Assembly (NCBI GenBank): GCA_002049455.2
Contig: KV918821.1
Span: 238,501-302,500 of the forward strand
From: Porphyra umbilicalis
Lineage: Eukaryota; Rhodophyta; Bangiophyceae; Bangiales; Bangiaceae
Direction of reading: 5' to 3'
DNA length: 64,000 bases
Shown here: in pieces, positions 22,486-32,838 of the stretch
Numbering within the stretch: the first letter of the stretch is position 1
Layout of the letters: each line of letters opens with the position of its first letter
Translations under genes and position numbers: made by a program
Notes under the pieces: generated by a model
The model's input: only the letters and a program-made list of their open reading frames with translations
The model's database searches: none
What the model was told of the DNA's origin: nothing

Positions 22486-22500
22486 GGTGGGGCCCGCCAC

Positions 22501-24099
22501 AGCCCGTCTGTCCGAAACAAGCGGGGAGCAGACGGGAGAAAAAAGGTCAGGCAGAGGCCGGGCTGGTGGCAATAAGAAAGCGGGGATTGCCAGCCCCAGC
22601 CCACACACAAGACGTCCCGGGTGCCCCCCAAACGGGACGGCGCGTGCGTCTTGCTGCGTGACGGGCTTTGCCGCTCGGACGCGGGCGGCGCGGGCGTCGG
22701 CTACTTGAGAGCGCAAGCACCCGCCTGGCCTCTTACGACGTACAACGGAGGCGCGGGGGAGGTGTGGGGTGGCCGCAGCCCGCAACGCCAAGGCGCGGCG
22801 CGGCGCGCCAGCCGGGTCGACGGGGCGACCGGGGGGCCGCCGCACCGTACGCGCGGTTGGGGGTGTGGTGGGCGTGTCCGCCGCCCGCGGCGATCGCCAC
22901 AGCGCACCGCCTCGCACCGGCGTTTGGAAAGACCGACGCGGCGCCCGTTTGAGCAGCGCCGCTTTGGTGCGCGGCCACGCGTGTTGGCGGGGAAAACCCC
23001 GCCGGCGTCGGCCAGGCCGTCGACCAGAGCGGGCAGCGCCGTAGCTCCGACGTTTTTGGCGGGTCGATGAAATGGCGAGTCACATCCGCTCGATTCTCGA
23101 TGATGCGGATCCCCTTGTAATCTAAAAATCAGTCGTGATCCGCATCACGCGGCTATTTCTTTGTCCGGGAATTTTGTGCGCTTCCTTGCTAATTTCCGAG
23201 AGGGCACTCCGATCGTGCCCTTCCAATCAGCCAAAAGGCATGGTGTTTCGCAAGTAAGGCAGAGAGCATCTCTATCCAGCTTGAAAGACCCGAAAGTTAA
23301 ACAGCTGTCGTTGCTGTCGACTGATTGTCAGCCCCCGAAAGATGGTTTCGTAGGTGACCATTGAAGCGATACAGACTTGAGTCGTCCTGAGCACGTCCTA
23401 AGTCGCTTCACTTGTGTATTAAGTGTCACAGAAATGAATGCTTGTTGTTGTAAATACGCCAGGCCTGTGCGGGCGGAGGGCACACGACTCACGCACCGGA
23501 AAAGCCCGATTGAACTGGCCTGGGACGCTGGTGAGCGCCACCCCGTCGGGGCGCGCGGAGCGCTGGATGCATCGACGGTGGCACGCCTCCGAATGCATTC
23601 CCAGTCGGGTGGATTGCGCCTAGTGTGATCGCGCTCTCGTGCCGCGTCGGCAGACCTCGCCAGATGGCCTTTTGGCGGCGGGCCCCACGGGCGCGCGCGG
23701 CTGCTGGCGGCACCTCCGCGAGCCCGTCTGGCCCGCCACTGCTCGGCCGCGGTGGCGGTGTTGTTTGAGGCCGCTGCCAGCACCCGGACCGCGCGCGCGA
23801 CAGGGAGCGCGCACGGACTTGACTCGCCGGACGCGCATCTCACGCCAACGACTGCCACCGCGCACACGCTCGGCACCCCCGCATCACGGTTTTGCGGTGG
23901 TTGGCGGCGAGCAGCACACGGTGTAGGGGGCCGGGGGGACGGGCCCGCCCAAGATACCGCTCTCATTGAAGGCGTCGAGCTGGGAGCATCACTACGGTGA
24001 GGAGGGTGACTGTGGTCGAGCGCTTGCTCTCCCCCTTCTTCCCCCCAACCTCACCATCTGTCTTCTCATTACCATCTCTCACCCCTCCTTTTGTCAAGC
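22501..24099. other. Intergenic region; inverted repeat at 23101-23147
   Basis: No gene is recognised. Composition becomes ordinary (AT-richer) at 23080-23460. Bases 23101-23111 (TGATGCGGATC) are perfectly inverted at 23137-23147 with a 25-base spacer, giving a possible hairpin. Bases 24010-24099 are C/T-rich and form the leader of the next gene. Confidence 0.4.
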
Positions 24100-25584
24100 A
24101 TGTCGACTCCCCGCCCCCCCGCTACGCGCCCGACGGTTGCGGTCATCTCTCGTTGGCTCGCGCATCTCGGTGTTGACGCTATGGCTGTCCCCGCCGCTGC
24201 CGAGGCGTCGATGAAACTCGTCACGGCGGCCGACACGTTTGAGGCCACCGCCGGTGGGCCCCGCATCACCGCTCAGCTCTCGACGGTGCGCAACGGTACC
24301 GACGTGGTTTGGGTCGGGCTCCACGACTCCCTCTACGGTGGAGCCCAGATCAGCCCCGCGGTGACCGCCGCTTACTCCAAAGCGCTTCGCCTAAGCTGGA
24401 CGGCTGCCGCGGCGTCAGCGATCAAGGCCAAGGCAGCGGCGGCGGCAGCGGTGGCGCCCACGTTGATGGGAAACGGCGCGTCCGCCCTGTCCCCCTTGGC
24501 TCATGAACTCCCCGACAGCACCGCCGCGGCGGCATCAGCCACGGCGGTGCTGGCCAAGCGGATGGCGTCGCTCAAGGTGCCCATCCATGCGCAGGCGTCG
24601 GCTATCACCGCCGCCGCGGCGGTGGTGCGCTGTGCTTCCGAGGCCGAACGTGCTGCGAGCGGCCTCCGCCTGTGCGTGCAAGTTTCGGCCGTCAACACCA
24701 ATGGTGGTGGCGGGATTGGCTTCACCCGCCTGTACGACTCGCTGCACGCGCCGGGAGTGCCCGTTGCGCGGGCCGTCTCCCAGATGTATTCCGAGGCCAT
24801 GCGCCTCTCATGGGACAACCCTGCGCCGTTGCGTGCGGCGCCCCCGCCGACGCGCACGACCTCGGCCGCGGCGGCAGGGACGGCCTTGAACAAGAGCCTA
24901 CTGGGTGTCGGCACCGCCTCTCTCGGGACGAGCGCGGGGCGGTCGCCCGCGCCGTACACGCCGAGCAAGGTCGGGGGTCCAACTGCCACCCATGAGCGCC
25001 GGCGCCTCTCCTTCTCCATGTGCACGTCCGCCTCACCCGCGTCGCAAGCGCAGACGACCCCGCCCCCGCCGGCTCTCGGTTCTGGTACAGCCGTCGGCGG
25101 CGCACACCTGGGTCGCACCCACGGCACCCCGCCGCCAGGGGTGGGTGCCAAGCGCAGTCGCGACGGGCTGGCGGCGCCGCAGCTGCAGCAGTCACCATCG
25201 GGATCGGTCGACCGGGTGTCGACGGCCTCGCATGGCAAACAGCCTCAGGACCCCGACGTGGATGACGGCGTCGTTTGTGCGGGGGCTGCCAGCAAGCCGG
25301 CGCTCGCCGCGCCGCCAATGTCGTCGTCGATAGCGCTGCTGTACCCCGAAGACGTGGCGCGGCGGCTGGCGGCCTACGCGGCGCGGGGGTTCCCGCCCTC
25401 GACGCTGGCGCGTTTCGAGGCTGCCGTCCGGCAGGCGGCCGTGGAACACGACGTGACAGGCATGGTCTTGTGCTGTGGGGACGTCGAGGAGCTGGCCAAG
25501 GTGTTGACCAAATACTACAAGGGCGGGACGTCCACGGGCGCACTGTGCCTGGCGCGCTCCTTCATCCAAACCGAGTGCCGCTAG
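24100..25584 (+). CDS. Unrecognised protein with an internal duplication
   Basis: An uninterrupted frame of 494 residues runs from the ATG at 24100, which follows a C/T-rich leader, to TAG at 25582. Two regions are alike: WVGLHDSLYGGAQISPAV followed by AYSKALRLSW (about residues 70-105), and FTRLYDSLHAPGVPVARAV followed by MYSEAMRLSW (about residues 208-240). Both are preceded by a short beta-like stretch, so an ancestral module of 50-60 residues seems duplicated. The middle is Pro/Ser/Thr-rich. The C-terminal 80 residues (YPEDVARRLAAYAARGFPPS ... VTGMVLCCGDVEELAKVL) look helical and loosely recall a SAM-like fold, which is a guess from pattern only. There is no homology claim. It could be a host gene or a mobile-element companion protein. 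Confidence 0.65.
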   Translation: MSTPRPPATRPTVAVISRWLAHLGVDAMAVPAAAEASMKLVTAADTFEATAGGPRITAQLSTVRNGTDVVWVGLHDSLYGGAQISPAVTAAYSKALRLSWTAAAASAIKAKAAAAAAVAPTLMGNGASALSPLAHELPDSTAAAASATAVLAKRMASLKVPIHAQASAITAAAAVVRCASEAERAASGLRLCVQVSAVNTNGGGGIGFTRLYDSLHAPGVPVARAVSQMYSEAMRLSWDNPAPLRAAPPPTRTTSAAAAGTALNKSLLGVGTASLGTSAGRSPAPYTPSKVGGPTATHERRRLSFSMCTSASPASQAQTTPPPPALGSGTAVGGAHLGRTHGTPPPGVGAKRSRDGLAAPQLQQSPSGSVDRVSTASHGKQPQDPDVDDGVVCAGAASKPALAAPPMSSSIALLYPEDVARRLAAYAARGFPPSTLARFEAAVRQAAVEHDVTGMVLCCGDVEELAKVLTKYYKGGTSTGALCLARSFIQTECR

Positions 25585-26239
25585 TGGGTTGATCGTCGTC
25601 TTTGGCTTCCCTGCTTGCTCATGGACTCGTACGCGGTGGTCTTTCTGCTCGGACCTGCTGCAAGCAGAATAGCTGGCATGCTCGTTCTGTTGCCGACGTT
25701 GAGGAGTGTGGGTTCATGCGGTGTGGGACGGTCCGTGTCGCCTACGCGTTGGACCCCAGCTCCACCGGGCAAGCGCCGCTTCGTCCCACGAGACGACGCA
25801 CACCAGACGGGCCCGACGTACGGTCGGCCGTTCACCAAGACAAGTACGGCCTCGACGCTTGCGCTGCGGGCACTTCCGTGTGCACTTTTTCCCCGCTGGG
25901 GTTGTCCATGCTCGTGTTCTACTCCCTCGTTGCTGGACAGCGTGCTTGAGTGCCTCGACGAGCAATGGTGATGCGCGCGGACGAAGGGTTCACCGTCATC
26001 CCGCTTGTTTTCTTTTTCATCATCACATCGCATACCGTTGTGCAGTACTTGCATATTGGCCAACGTTGACGTATTGGCTACGTGTGTACTATGCTGTAAT
26101 AACCGTACGGTCGTGTTATTGTTTGCTTGGCGGGCTCGGCGCCCTCTTCTACGAATACGCTTGCTATCGTACGATGCGCATACCACGGTGTGTCCGTCTC
26201 CCGCTGCCGGCGCGCACCCTCCCACGAGCGCGCACACTT
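25585..26239. other. Intergenic; no gene supported
   Basis: This is moderate-GC DNA after the 24.1-kb gene. Open frames exist on both strands (for example a minus-strand frame of 218 codons) without recognisable motifs. The first 100 bases are probably the 3' untranslated region of the gene ending at 25584. Confidence 0.3.
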
Positions 26240-27892
26240 GTCAGGCAATCTCAGTCACCACCTCCCGCTTGCTCGCCGACAGGCGGCGGCGGCGCCCGAC
26301 GAGGGAGGTTGGCGTCAGCCGCCGCCCGCCCTCGTGCGCGGGGGACCCCCCCCCCCCGGCTGCTTCCCCGTCGCCGCGGGCGCCACAACCAGCCGCAAGC
26401 CGACGCGGCCGGCGGTGAGGGACCACTCCCCCCCCCGGCGGGAGCGGGCGGCCACAGCCTTGACGGCGACGGCCGTCAATGCCGCTGCGGCCGCCGCACC
26501 CGGCCGCGCCGCCGCCACCGCCGCCGCCGCCAGCCGCCGGACGGCGGCCAGCAGCGCAATCAACAAGCGCCGCAGGGTGGTTGCCGACGGCGAAGCGACC
26601 GTCAATGCCGCCGCCGTGCGCGCCGCGGCCAGCAGGGCGCCGACCGTCGGCGGCGCGCCCGTGGGGCGCTCACCCATGGGGAGGGGGGGGGGGGCGACGC
26701 TGCCGCGGCAGCCGCCGGTGCCGGCCGCAACGTGTCATCGCCGCCAACCCCGTCTTGCTCGAGGCGGGTGAGGAAGCCTGTGAGCGGACGCGCGGCGGAA
26801 CCGCCCGCGGGCGCCGACGACCGCGCCGACGACCGCCCGCGCGGTGGCGGCGGGGACGTTGCGCGCGCCCCCGTCGGCGACGGCGGCCGCCGCGTGGCAC
26901 TCGCGACGCGTGCCGGCGTTGCCGCCGGCGTCGGCGTCGGGGCCGACGCGCCACCGCCGCCGCCGCCGCCGCCGCCGTCGCTGGCACCCTCCCCCCCGCC
27001 CCGACCGCCGCGTCATCGTCGCCCGCGTCCGAGGCGGGTGGGCTAAAGCGCCCGCCGCCCCGCTTGGACGTGGTCCCCCGTGCCGCCGGCGGCACGTCCA
27101 TGCCCAGCGTGCCGTTGCGGCCGGCGAGCACCGACACGACCGGCCCGCTGGGGAGACTCATGCTCGTCGCCACGTCGATGACGCCGCCCACCCACGGCAG
27201 CACCGTCGCCGTGCCGGCGGCCTTGGTGCGGAGGACGCCACGGATGGGCAGTTGCAAGTCGCCGTCGTCGTCGCCGCCGCCGCCACCGCTGTCGCCGCCG
27301 CCGTCGCGACGCGCGGGGGACGCCTCGTCGGGCAGCAGCGTCACGCCGACGCGACGCGTCGTTTGGCGTAGCAGCGGCGACGGCGGGCCGCTGCCGCCGC
27401 TCCGCGTGTCAACGTCCGCCCCCGTCCCCGCGGCGGGGAGTGCCAAGCGCTCACCCGGCGGCGGCGGCAACGCCAAGGCCCCGTCCACCGGCGGCGGCAC
27501 CGAGTGCGCGTCGGCAATGGAGGAGAAGGACGTGGCGTAGGTGGAAAAGGTGCAGCCGCACGTCGAGCACCGGCTCCGCGCGTCGTCGTCCTCGTGGAAA
27601 GAGCCACAGCTGCCAACACCACCGCCGCCACCGCCGCCAGCCAGCATTGGTCGTTCGGCGACGGTGCGCGCCAGGCGCGTCATGCCGTCGCCGTCGACAC
27701 TGTCACTGCCGCCCCCGTCGACTGCCGCCTGCGGCCGCGGGGGGGGGAGGGGGGCGGGCGGGAGGGGAGCAGCGGCTCGGGCGTGTCGCCCTCAGAGACA
27801 GGGGTGAGGGGCCACGTGCGGCGGGCGGTGGAGGGGGAAGGTGGGGGGCGCCGCCCGGTGGGGGCGTTGCCGCCACCGCGGGAGCCGGCCAT
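26240..27892 (-). CDS. Possible protein with a CxxC zinc-type knuckle; weak model
   Basis: On the minus strand an ATG at 27892 opens MAGSRGGGNAPTGRRPPPSP, continuing to TWPLTPVSEGDTPEPLLPS. Across G runs near 27740-27755 another frame continues with MTRLARTVAERPML, FHEDDDARSRCSTCGCTFST (a CxxC pair), PLLRQTTRRVGVTLLPDEAS, IRGVLRTKAAGTATVLPWVG and SMSLPSGPVVSVLAGRNGTL. These stretches look coding: mixed hydrophobic and polar residues, unlike shadow frames. Further down, PTVGALLAAARTAAALTVAS and REVVTEIA (stop near 26241) may be the same gene in a third frame. I do not recognise the protein, and the 3' half is uncertain. Confidence 0.35.
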
Positions 27893-28986
27893 GGCGACCG
27901 GCCGACGGCGTCGCCGGCGCCGACGCGCACACGCACAAGGGGTCGGGGGGTGGGGGTGTCGGCGGCCCGCAGAGACAGATGGGAGTGGCGAGCACCAGGG
28001 GGAAGACGCAAAGCGCCCGAGGGGTTGCGCCGACCGAGCCCGCAACCGGCGCGCGTGGTGGCACCTGCGCACCCGGTCAACCGCACCGGCACACACCCCC
28101 ACGCACTTTTGTACGCGTGCGACCGCGTGCGCACGTCGGTGAGCGGGCCTCGATGGGGAAGCTCACCAAACCCCCCAGGCACCCCGCAGCGCGCGCGCTG
28201 CACATGGTGCTCCGCAACACGTGAGCAGGGGACCACCGCTACGCTCGGCGGCGGCACTCACACAACAACAAAACGGACAGACTTGCCGCGTGCCGCGAGC
28301 TGTGCCACTGCCGGCAGAGGCCAAGCACGCGCGAGCGGCGCCACCCTTTGCAAAACGGGGCCGCTTGGCAAGTGCCGTCGTGGTCGCCGTCCAGGGTGCG
28401 GGAACGGCCGCCGGCATCCATGTGGTCGCGACACCCCGCGAGGAATCACGTCACGGGGCCCCTTGGCCAGGCAGCGCCCACAATGGTGCCAAGCGGCAAG
28501 CGCATATCAACGCTCTGATCCGGATACCCGGAACGGAAGCCGTTTCACTGTTGACTAGCAGGGCCAATTCCAATTATGTCGAGGCGACCCAATTTCAATA
28601 GTTGACTGGGCTGGAACGCTCGTAGTTGTCACGTTGGTGCAGGGTCACTGTTCCAAGTTCACTTCGAATTCATCAATGGTTTGATTGATAAGGTTGATTT
28701 CATCAAAACATCTTGATGCCCCAAAACTTCCTCACGCCGAGAATTGAACGAGATTCTGCGATGCTGCCACGTAGTGTGTCGCCCGGTCGCCCGCCTCGAG
28801 CTCTTCCAAACAGATGACTCAGCCCACCCCCGCGCGGCACGCGCCGCCTCGCCCGCGGGGTGCGCCCGCCATCGCCACTCGCCGCCGCCGTCGTCTTGCT
28901 CCCCGTGTCCCCCCCCCCCCCCCCCCCCGTGTGCGTGCACGTCGTTTGTCTGGCACCCGCCCCCCCCCGTCCCCCGGTGGTCCGCC
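27893..28986. other. Intergenic between divergent genes; no gene recognised
   Basis: The first 550 bases are GC-rich. Bases 28500-28760 have normal composition and should contain the promoter of the gene starting at 28987 and possibly of the minus-strand model starting at 27892. Open frames here are not supported by motifs. Confidence 0.3.
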
Positions 28987-29509
28987 ATGGCCCGCCCGTT
29001 GCGCGTCGCCTTTGCGGCGCCGGCGCGCCTCCCCTGCGCCGGCGCGGCGGCGGCGGCGGCGGCGGCGCGCCGCCGCCCCCGCGCAACGCCCGTCGCCGCC
29101 GCCCGCCATGGCGGGCACCCCCCACCCGCCACCCCGCCGCCGCCGCCGTCGCCGCCGCCGCCGCCCGACGCGTCTGCGTCGGCGGGGGCGCCCCCCCCCC
29201 CCCCCCCCTGTCGGTGGCGGCGACTGAGGCGCGCCTCGCGGCCGCCGCGGACCGCCTCGCGTCTGCCGTGGCGGCGCAGCGGTTTTTAGAGGCGGCGGCC
29301 ATCCGCGACGAGGTCGCCGCCCTGCGGGCGGGGTGTGCCGAGTTGGCCGCCGCCGACGCGCTCGCGGCTGCGCTCGCCGTGGAGGACTATGCGGCCGCCG
29401 CGGCCGCGCGTGACGCGCTCGACGCGGCGGCGGTTGCGCGCGCAACGTCTGCGGCGCCGGCCGCAGGGGGTGGTGTGGCAGGCGAGGCGGCAGCGGCGAC
29501 GACGGCGGC

Positions 29510-29540
<31 letters not shown>

Positions 29541-29960
29541 GCAGCGTCTTCGTCGGCGCCGACCGCGGCGGCGGGCCCGCCATCGTCGTCGGTTACTGGC
29601 CTCCCCCAGTTCCCCCTCGGCATGATGTTTATCCACCGGCGGTACGCCTACCGGGGCGTCATCTTTGGCGTCGACTTTCGGTGCATGGCCGACGACACCT
29701 GGTGCCAGTACATGGGCATTGACCGCCTCGCCGGGGGGCGCGCGCAACCCTACTACCACGTGCTCGTTGACGTGCGGGACCGGGATGCGGCGGTCGGCAT
29801 TTGCTACGTGGCGCAGGAGAACTTGGTGTTGGACCCGGCCCTGACGGCGGTGCAGCACCCGCTCATTGCGTCGCTGTTTGAGGGCACCGAAGTGGGGGCG
29901 GGGGGGGTGCGCCGCTACCGGCCGGGCGCCAAGCTAACCGGGGGGGGGGGGACGCGTGAG
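28987..29960 (+). CDS. CLPF: ClpF-like plastid Clp protease adaptor (UVR motif plus YccV/HspQ domain)
   Basis: Plant ClpF is a stromal adaptor for the Clp protease with a uvrB/C motif followed by a YccV (hemimethylated-DNA-binding-like, HspQ) domain. The ATG at 28987 opens an Arg/Ala-rich, acid-poor N-terminus (MARPLRVAFAAPARLPCAGA) like a plastid transit peptide, then a Pro-rich linker. The frame changes at a run of 18 C (29191-29208). It continues with a UVR-type helix (RFLEAAAIRDEVAALRAG) and a second similar helix (EDYAAAAAARDALDAAAVA). The YccV domain follows: FPLGMMFIHRRYAYRGVIFG, DTWCQYMGIDRL, QPYYHVLVDVRDRDAAVGIC, YVAQENLVLD and HPLIASLFEG. After YRPGAKLTGG a run of 12 G (29940-29951) separates the sequence from a TGA at 29958-29960 in another frame, the likely stop. 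It converges on the GmrSD-like gene. Confidence 0.75.
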
Positions 29961-30270
29961 GATGACGTCGGGTGCCGGGGGGTGGTGGGGTGCCTTTGTG
30001 CATATGGCGAGGCAGGGGCGCGTGGCGCAACGGCGTGGGGGCTGGGTGCCCATCCCATGTGTCGTGTGTGGCGTGGCCTGCGCGTCGAGGGGGTTGGTTG
30101 TACTGGCACGTTCATGCGCGTTTTTATTTTTTATCTTGGTCGTGGCGCGGTCGATGATTCAAACGATAATGGGCGGCTGTGACGCGTTGCAGCCTTTCGT
30201 ACCGCTCCAATCATCAACATGAAGACGACACGGGAAGCAGGCGCAGCCCACCGCTCGAGAGCTCCCTCGG
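29961..30270. other. Convergent 3' intergenic segment
   Basis: A T-rich patch (30120-30140) lies between the stop of the ClpF-like gene and the stop of the GmrSD-like gene. Presumably it contains both 3' untranslated regions. No gene is seen. Confidence 0.35.
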
Positions 30271-32838
30271 CTACCCCCCCCCCGTGGACGGCCCAAAGTG
30301 CTCCATGAGCACCCCCACCAGCCGCGCTTGCCGCTCCCGCACGACCGCCGCGTCCCACACCGGGTGGCCGAGCACGTCGGCGGTCAAGGCGAGCATCTCG
30401 GTGCCCTCTGTGTTGCGATACACCGCAACCTTGTCCCCAAAGCCGTCGTTGGACGCCCGCGAGTTCATCGACTTGGAGAGGAGGGAGAGGTTGCCGAGGC
30501 ACTGTACGGCCGCCTCGGCCTCGTCAGACGACGGAAAGGCGCGGGTCCACTCGGACGCGGCGGGCACGTCCACGGGGTACACGTGCTCGATGCTGAGCTT
30601 GGGGGACGGCACGAGCGCGGGGCTCCCGACGAGGCCACGGGCGCGTGGCGGGTGCGCCCGAGCGGCGCCGCCACCGCCCACGGTGGCGGCGGCGACGAGC
30701 GACCGCGTCAGTAGCGCCTCCTCCGTCCGCTGCAGTACGTACAGGGGCACCTGCTTGCGGCTGCCAAAGCGGGGCTCCATGAGCGCCCGCTCCAGCGCCC
30801 TCCAGTCCCGCCCCGACAAGCTCAGCGGCGGCAGCGGGTCCTTGCCGTCGGCAATCGCCCGCAGCACCTCCTCGACGGCCGTCACCAGCCGCTCCGTGGC
30901 TTTGGGCAACACCGAAAAGGTAAAGACGGCGCGGTCGAGGGCCGTCAAAAATACAACCGCGTCGGCCGCGTGCGCCGCCGACAGGGGCACCGTCGGCTGC
31001 ACGCCGCGGGCGAGGAACCACTCGAGGACGGCGGGCATCCAGCGCGCGTGTTTGCACAACTGCAGCATCCGCAGCAGGTGGTTGATGTGGCCGGCGCGGC
31101 CGCCATAGACCGCCGACGCGCCGCCGTCGACGCGGTGCTCGCCGGCGGCGGCGCCCTCGGGGAAGGCCGCGCGGTCGACCATCTGGTGGAGGGCCAGCCG
31201 CCGCCGAAACATCGTGTCCAGGTACTCTTGCGGCGTCTCATTGACGTCGGCTGATGCGCGGACGACGAGGCTCGCGAGGCGCGCAAACTGGTCTGGCGCC
31301 TCCTTGGACGACTCGGATAGGATGGGGCCCTTGGCGACGACCCCCGGCTTGGCGGTCGGTCGAAAGCCGAGCGCCGCCCACAAGGCAAAGAGTACCGTAT
31401 CCCTGAGCAGCGGCCGCCCATACTGCACGTCGAGGTCGTCCCAGATGCGCTCAAAGCTGACCACCTCCGCGACCGCCGAGACGAGCGCCGCACCGCTGGG
31501 CGGCGCCTCGTAGGCAGCCGCAACGTGTGGGGGGCGGCTGGCGCCGCCGGCCTCGTCGTCGGCGTCGACGGGCGCTAGCGCCGAGTCAAAAAACGGGTCC
31601 CCGCCGTCGCCGTCGCGCGTCGCGAGCACCTTTTCCTGAGCAATGATCAAGCCACTGCGGAAGCGATCGATGGGTTCGAGTTGGAGACCACCTCGAAAGT
31701 TGAGAACCTGCACCAACCAACACGCAAAAAGACACAAACGCACGTCGACGAGCAGTGGGGGAGAGCGCACACCGTCAGTACTCGAAACGGTGCGGCACCA
31801 CTCGGCGGCCGCCACCACCCACCACGTCGTGCGCGCCACGGGCCACCAACAAAGAGAGCCGCAACCCCCCCAAACAACAACGTACGCTAAACAACTCCTG
31901 CGCCGTCCACCGATCCTTTGTCACAATCGCGCCGACGCAGCACGAGGCCATTAGGTAGCCTGCAAGGCGGCGGCGCACCCACGGCGGCTCGGCCGTGAGG
32001 AGCGACAGCACCTCGTGCTGCGCTTGGAGCATGAGCACGTGGGATTGCATTTGGCCCTTGCGGGCGGCCTTGGTGTTGTGCACGTCTAGGTAGGCCTGCA
32101 TCCCCCCCGGCGTCAGGGTCATGGCGCGAAACAGCTCCCGGTCGAGCGGCCGCACGGCCACGCGGGGCCCCTCTGCGTCGCACGTGGCGCCGCGCACGCG
32201 CTGCCACACGAGGCCGTGCAAGTCGTCTGCGCGGCCGCCGTCGACGGCGTCGGGGGAGGCGCGGAAGAGCTCCCGCAGCGCCCCGAGCACAAAACACAGG
32301 GTGACGAGCCGCTGCTGGCCGTCGACAATGGCGAGCTTCCCCCCCTGCTCGGGGTCGGCAAACAGCACGATAAAGTTGAGGTGCGTCGGCCGTTGGGCTT
32401 TGAACCAGGCGCGGAGGGCGGCGGGGGATTCGGCGACGGGGGGGGCGGCGGCCGACGGGCCGCCGCCCGCCGCCGTGGGGGGGGGGACCCCCGTAGGCGT
32501 CTTTACACGCTCGACGATGCTTTGGAGGAACTGCCGCGCGCGGTGGCCGTCCCAACTGTAGTTGCGCTGGTACCCCGGTAGGTAGTACAGGCGTCGGTCA
32601 GAAAAGACCTGCATGCGGTCCCACAGACGCGCCCACACCGCAACGGGAAAAGAGGGGGCAGGTTGGGTGAGAACGAGTCACACGGTGCGCAGGCGGGTGG
32701 CGGGTCGACTGCGGTGGGTGCCCGGCAAACGGCACACCAGCGACAACCGGTATGACCAAAAAAAAAAAAAAAAAAAAAGGCAAGACGCACCTCCTCAATG
32801 CTTTGCCCCTCGGCGGTCGCATAGTTCTCAGCCATCAT
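30271..32838 (-). CDS. GmrSD-like protein (DUF262 plus DUF1524 HNH domain), three exons
   Basis: Bacterial GmrSD-family proteins (with SspE and BrxU) combine a DUF262 nucleotide-dependent domain with a DUF1524 HNH nuclease domain and cut modified phage DNA. Exon 1, 32838-32791: MMAENYATAEGQSIEE. Intron 32790-32609 (GTGCGT...GCAG). Exon 2, 32608-31886, opens VFSDRRLYYLPGYQRNYSWD, the DUF262 start motif (residues 17-36), and has the signature IVDGQQRLVTL (DGQQR about 112-116). Intron 31885-31708 (GTACGT...TGCAG). Exon 3, 31707-30271, opens VLNFRGGLQLEPIDRFRSG and ends with the DUF1524 part: IEHVYP (His about 632), CLGNLSLLSKSMNSRASN (Asn about 663) and FGDKVAVYR. All joins are phase 0. The total is 735 residues, usual for fused GmrSD proteins. 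Host function is unknown; introns and host-like composition show it is a resident nuclear gene rather than bacterial contamination. Confidence 0.85.

Larger units (their letters stand above)
19566..22500. other. Extreme low-complexity GC-rich DNA; no gene supported
   Basis: Nearly every stretch is built from G runs, C runs, GCC/CCG trinucleotide tracts or CGCG tracts. All six frames stay open for hundreds of codons purely from composition, coding for poly-Ala, poly-Arg, poly-Pro or poly-Gly. I cannot tell exon from non-coding DNA here. Confidence 0.5.

Noticed and set aside
19566-22500. Open frames of 300-570 codons on both strands
   Set aside because: All are composition-driven, made of single-residue runs; no domain, no splice logic and no start context.
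30271-32838. Bacterial contamination as the source of the GmrSD-like gene
   Set aside because: Two spliceosomal introns with good signals restore the domain exactly, and flanking genes are eukaryotic with the same composition.
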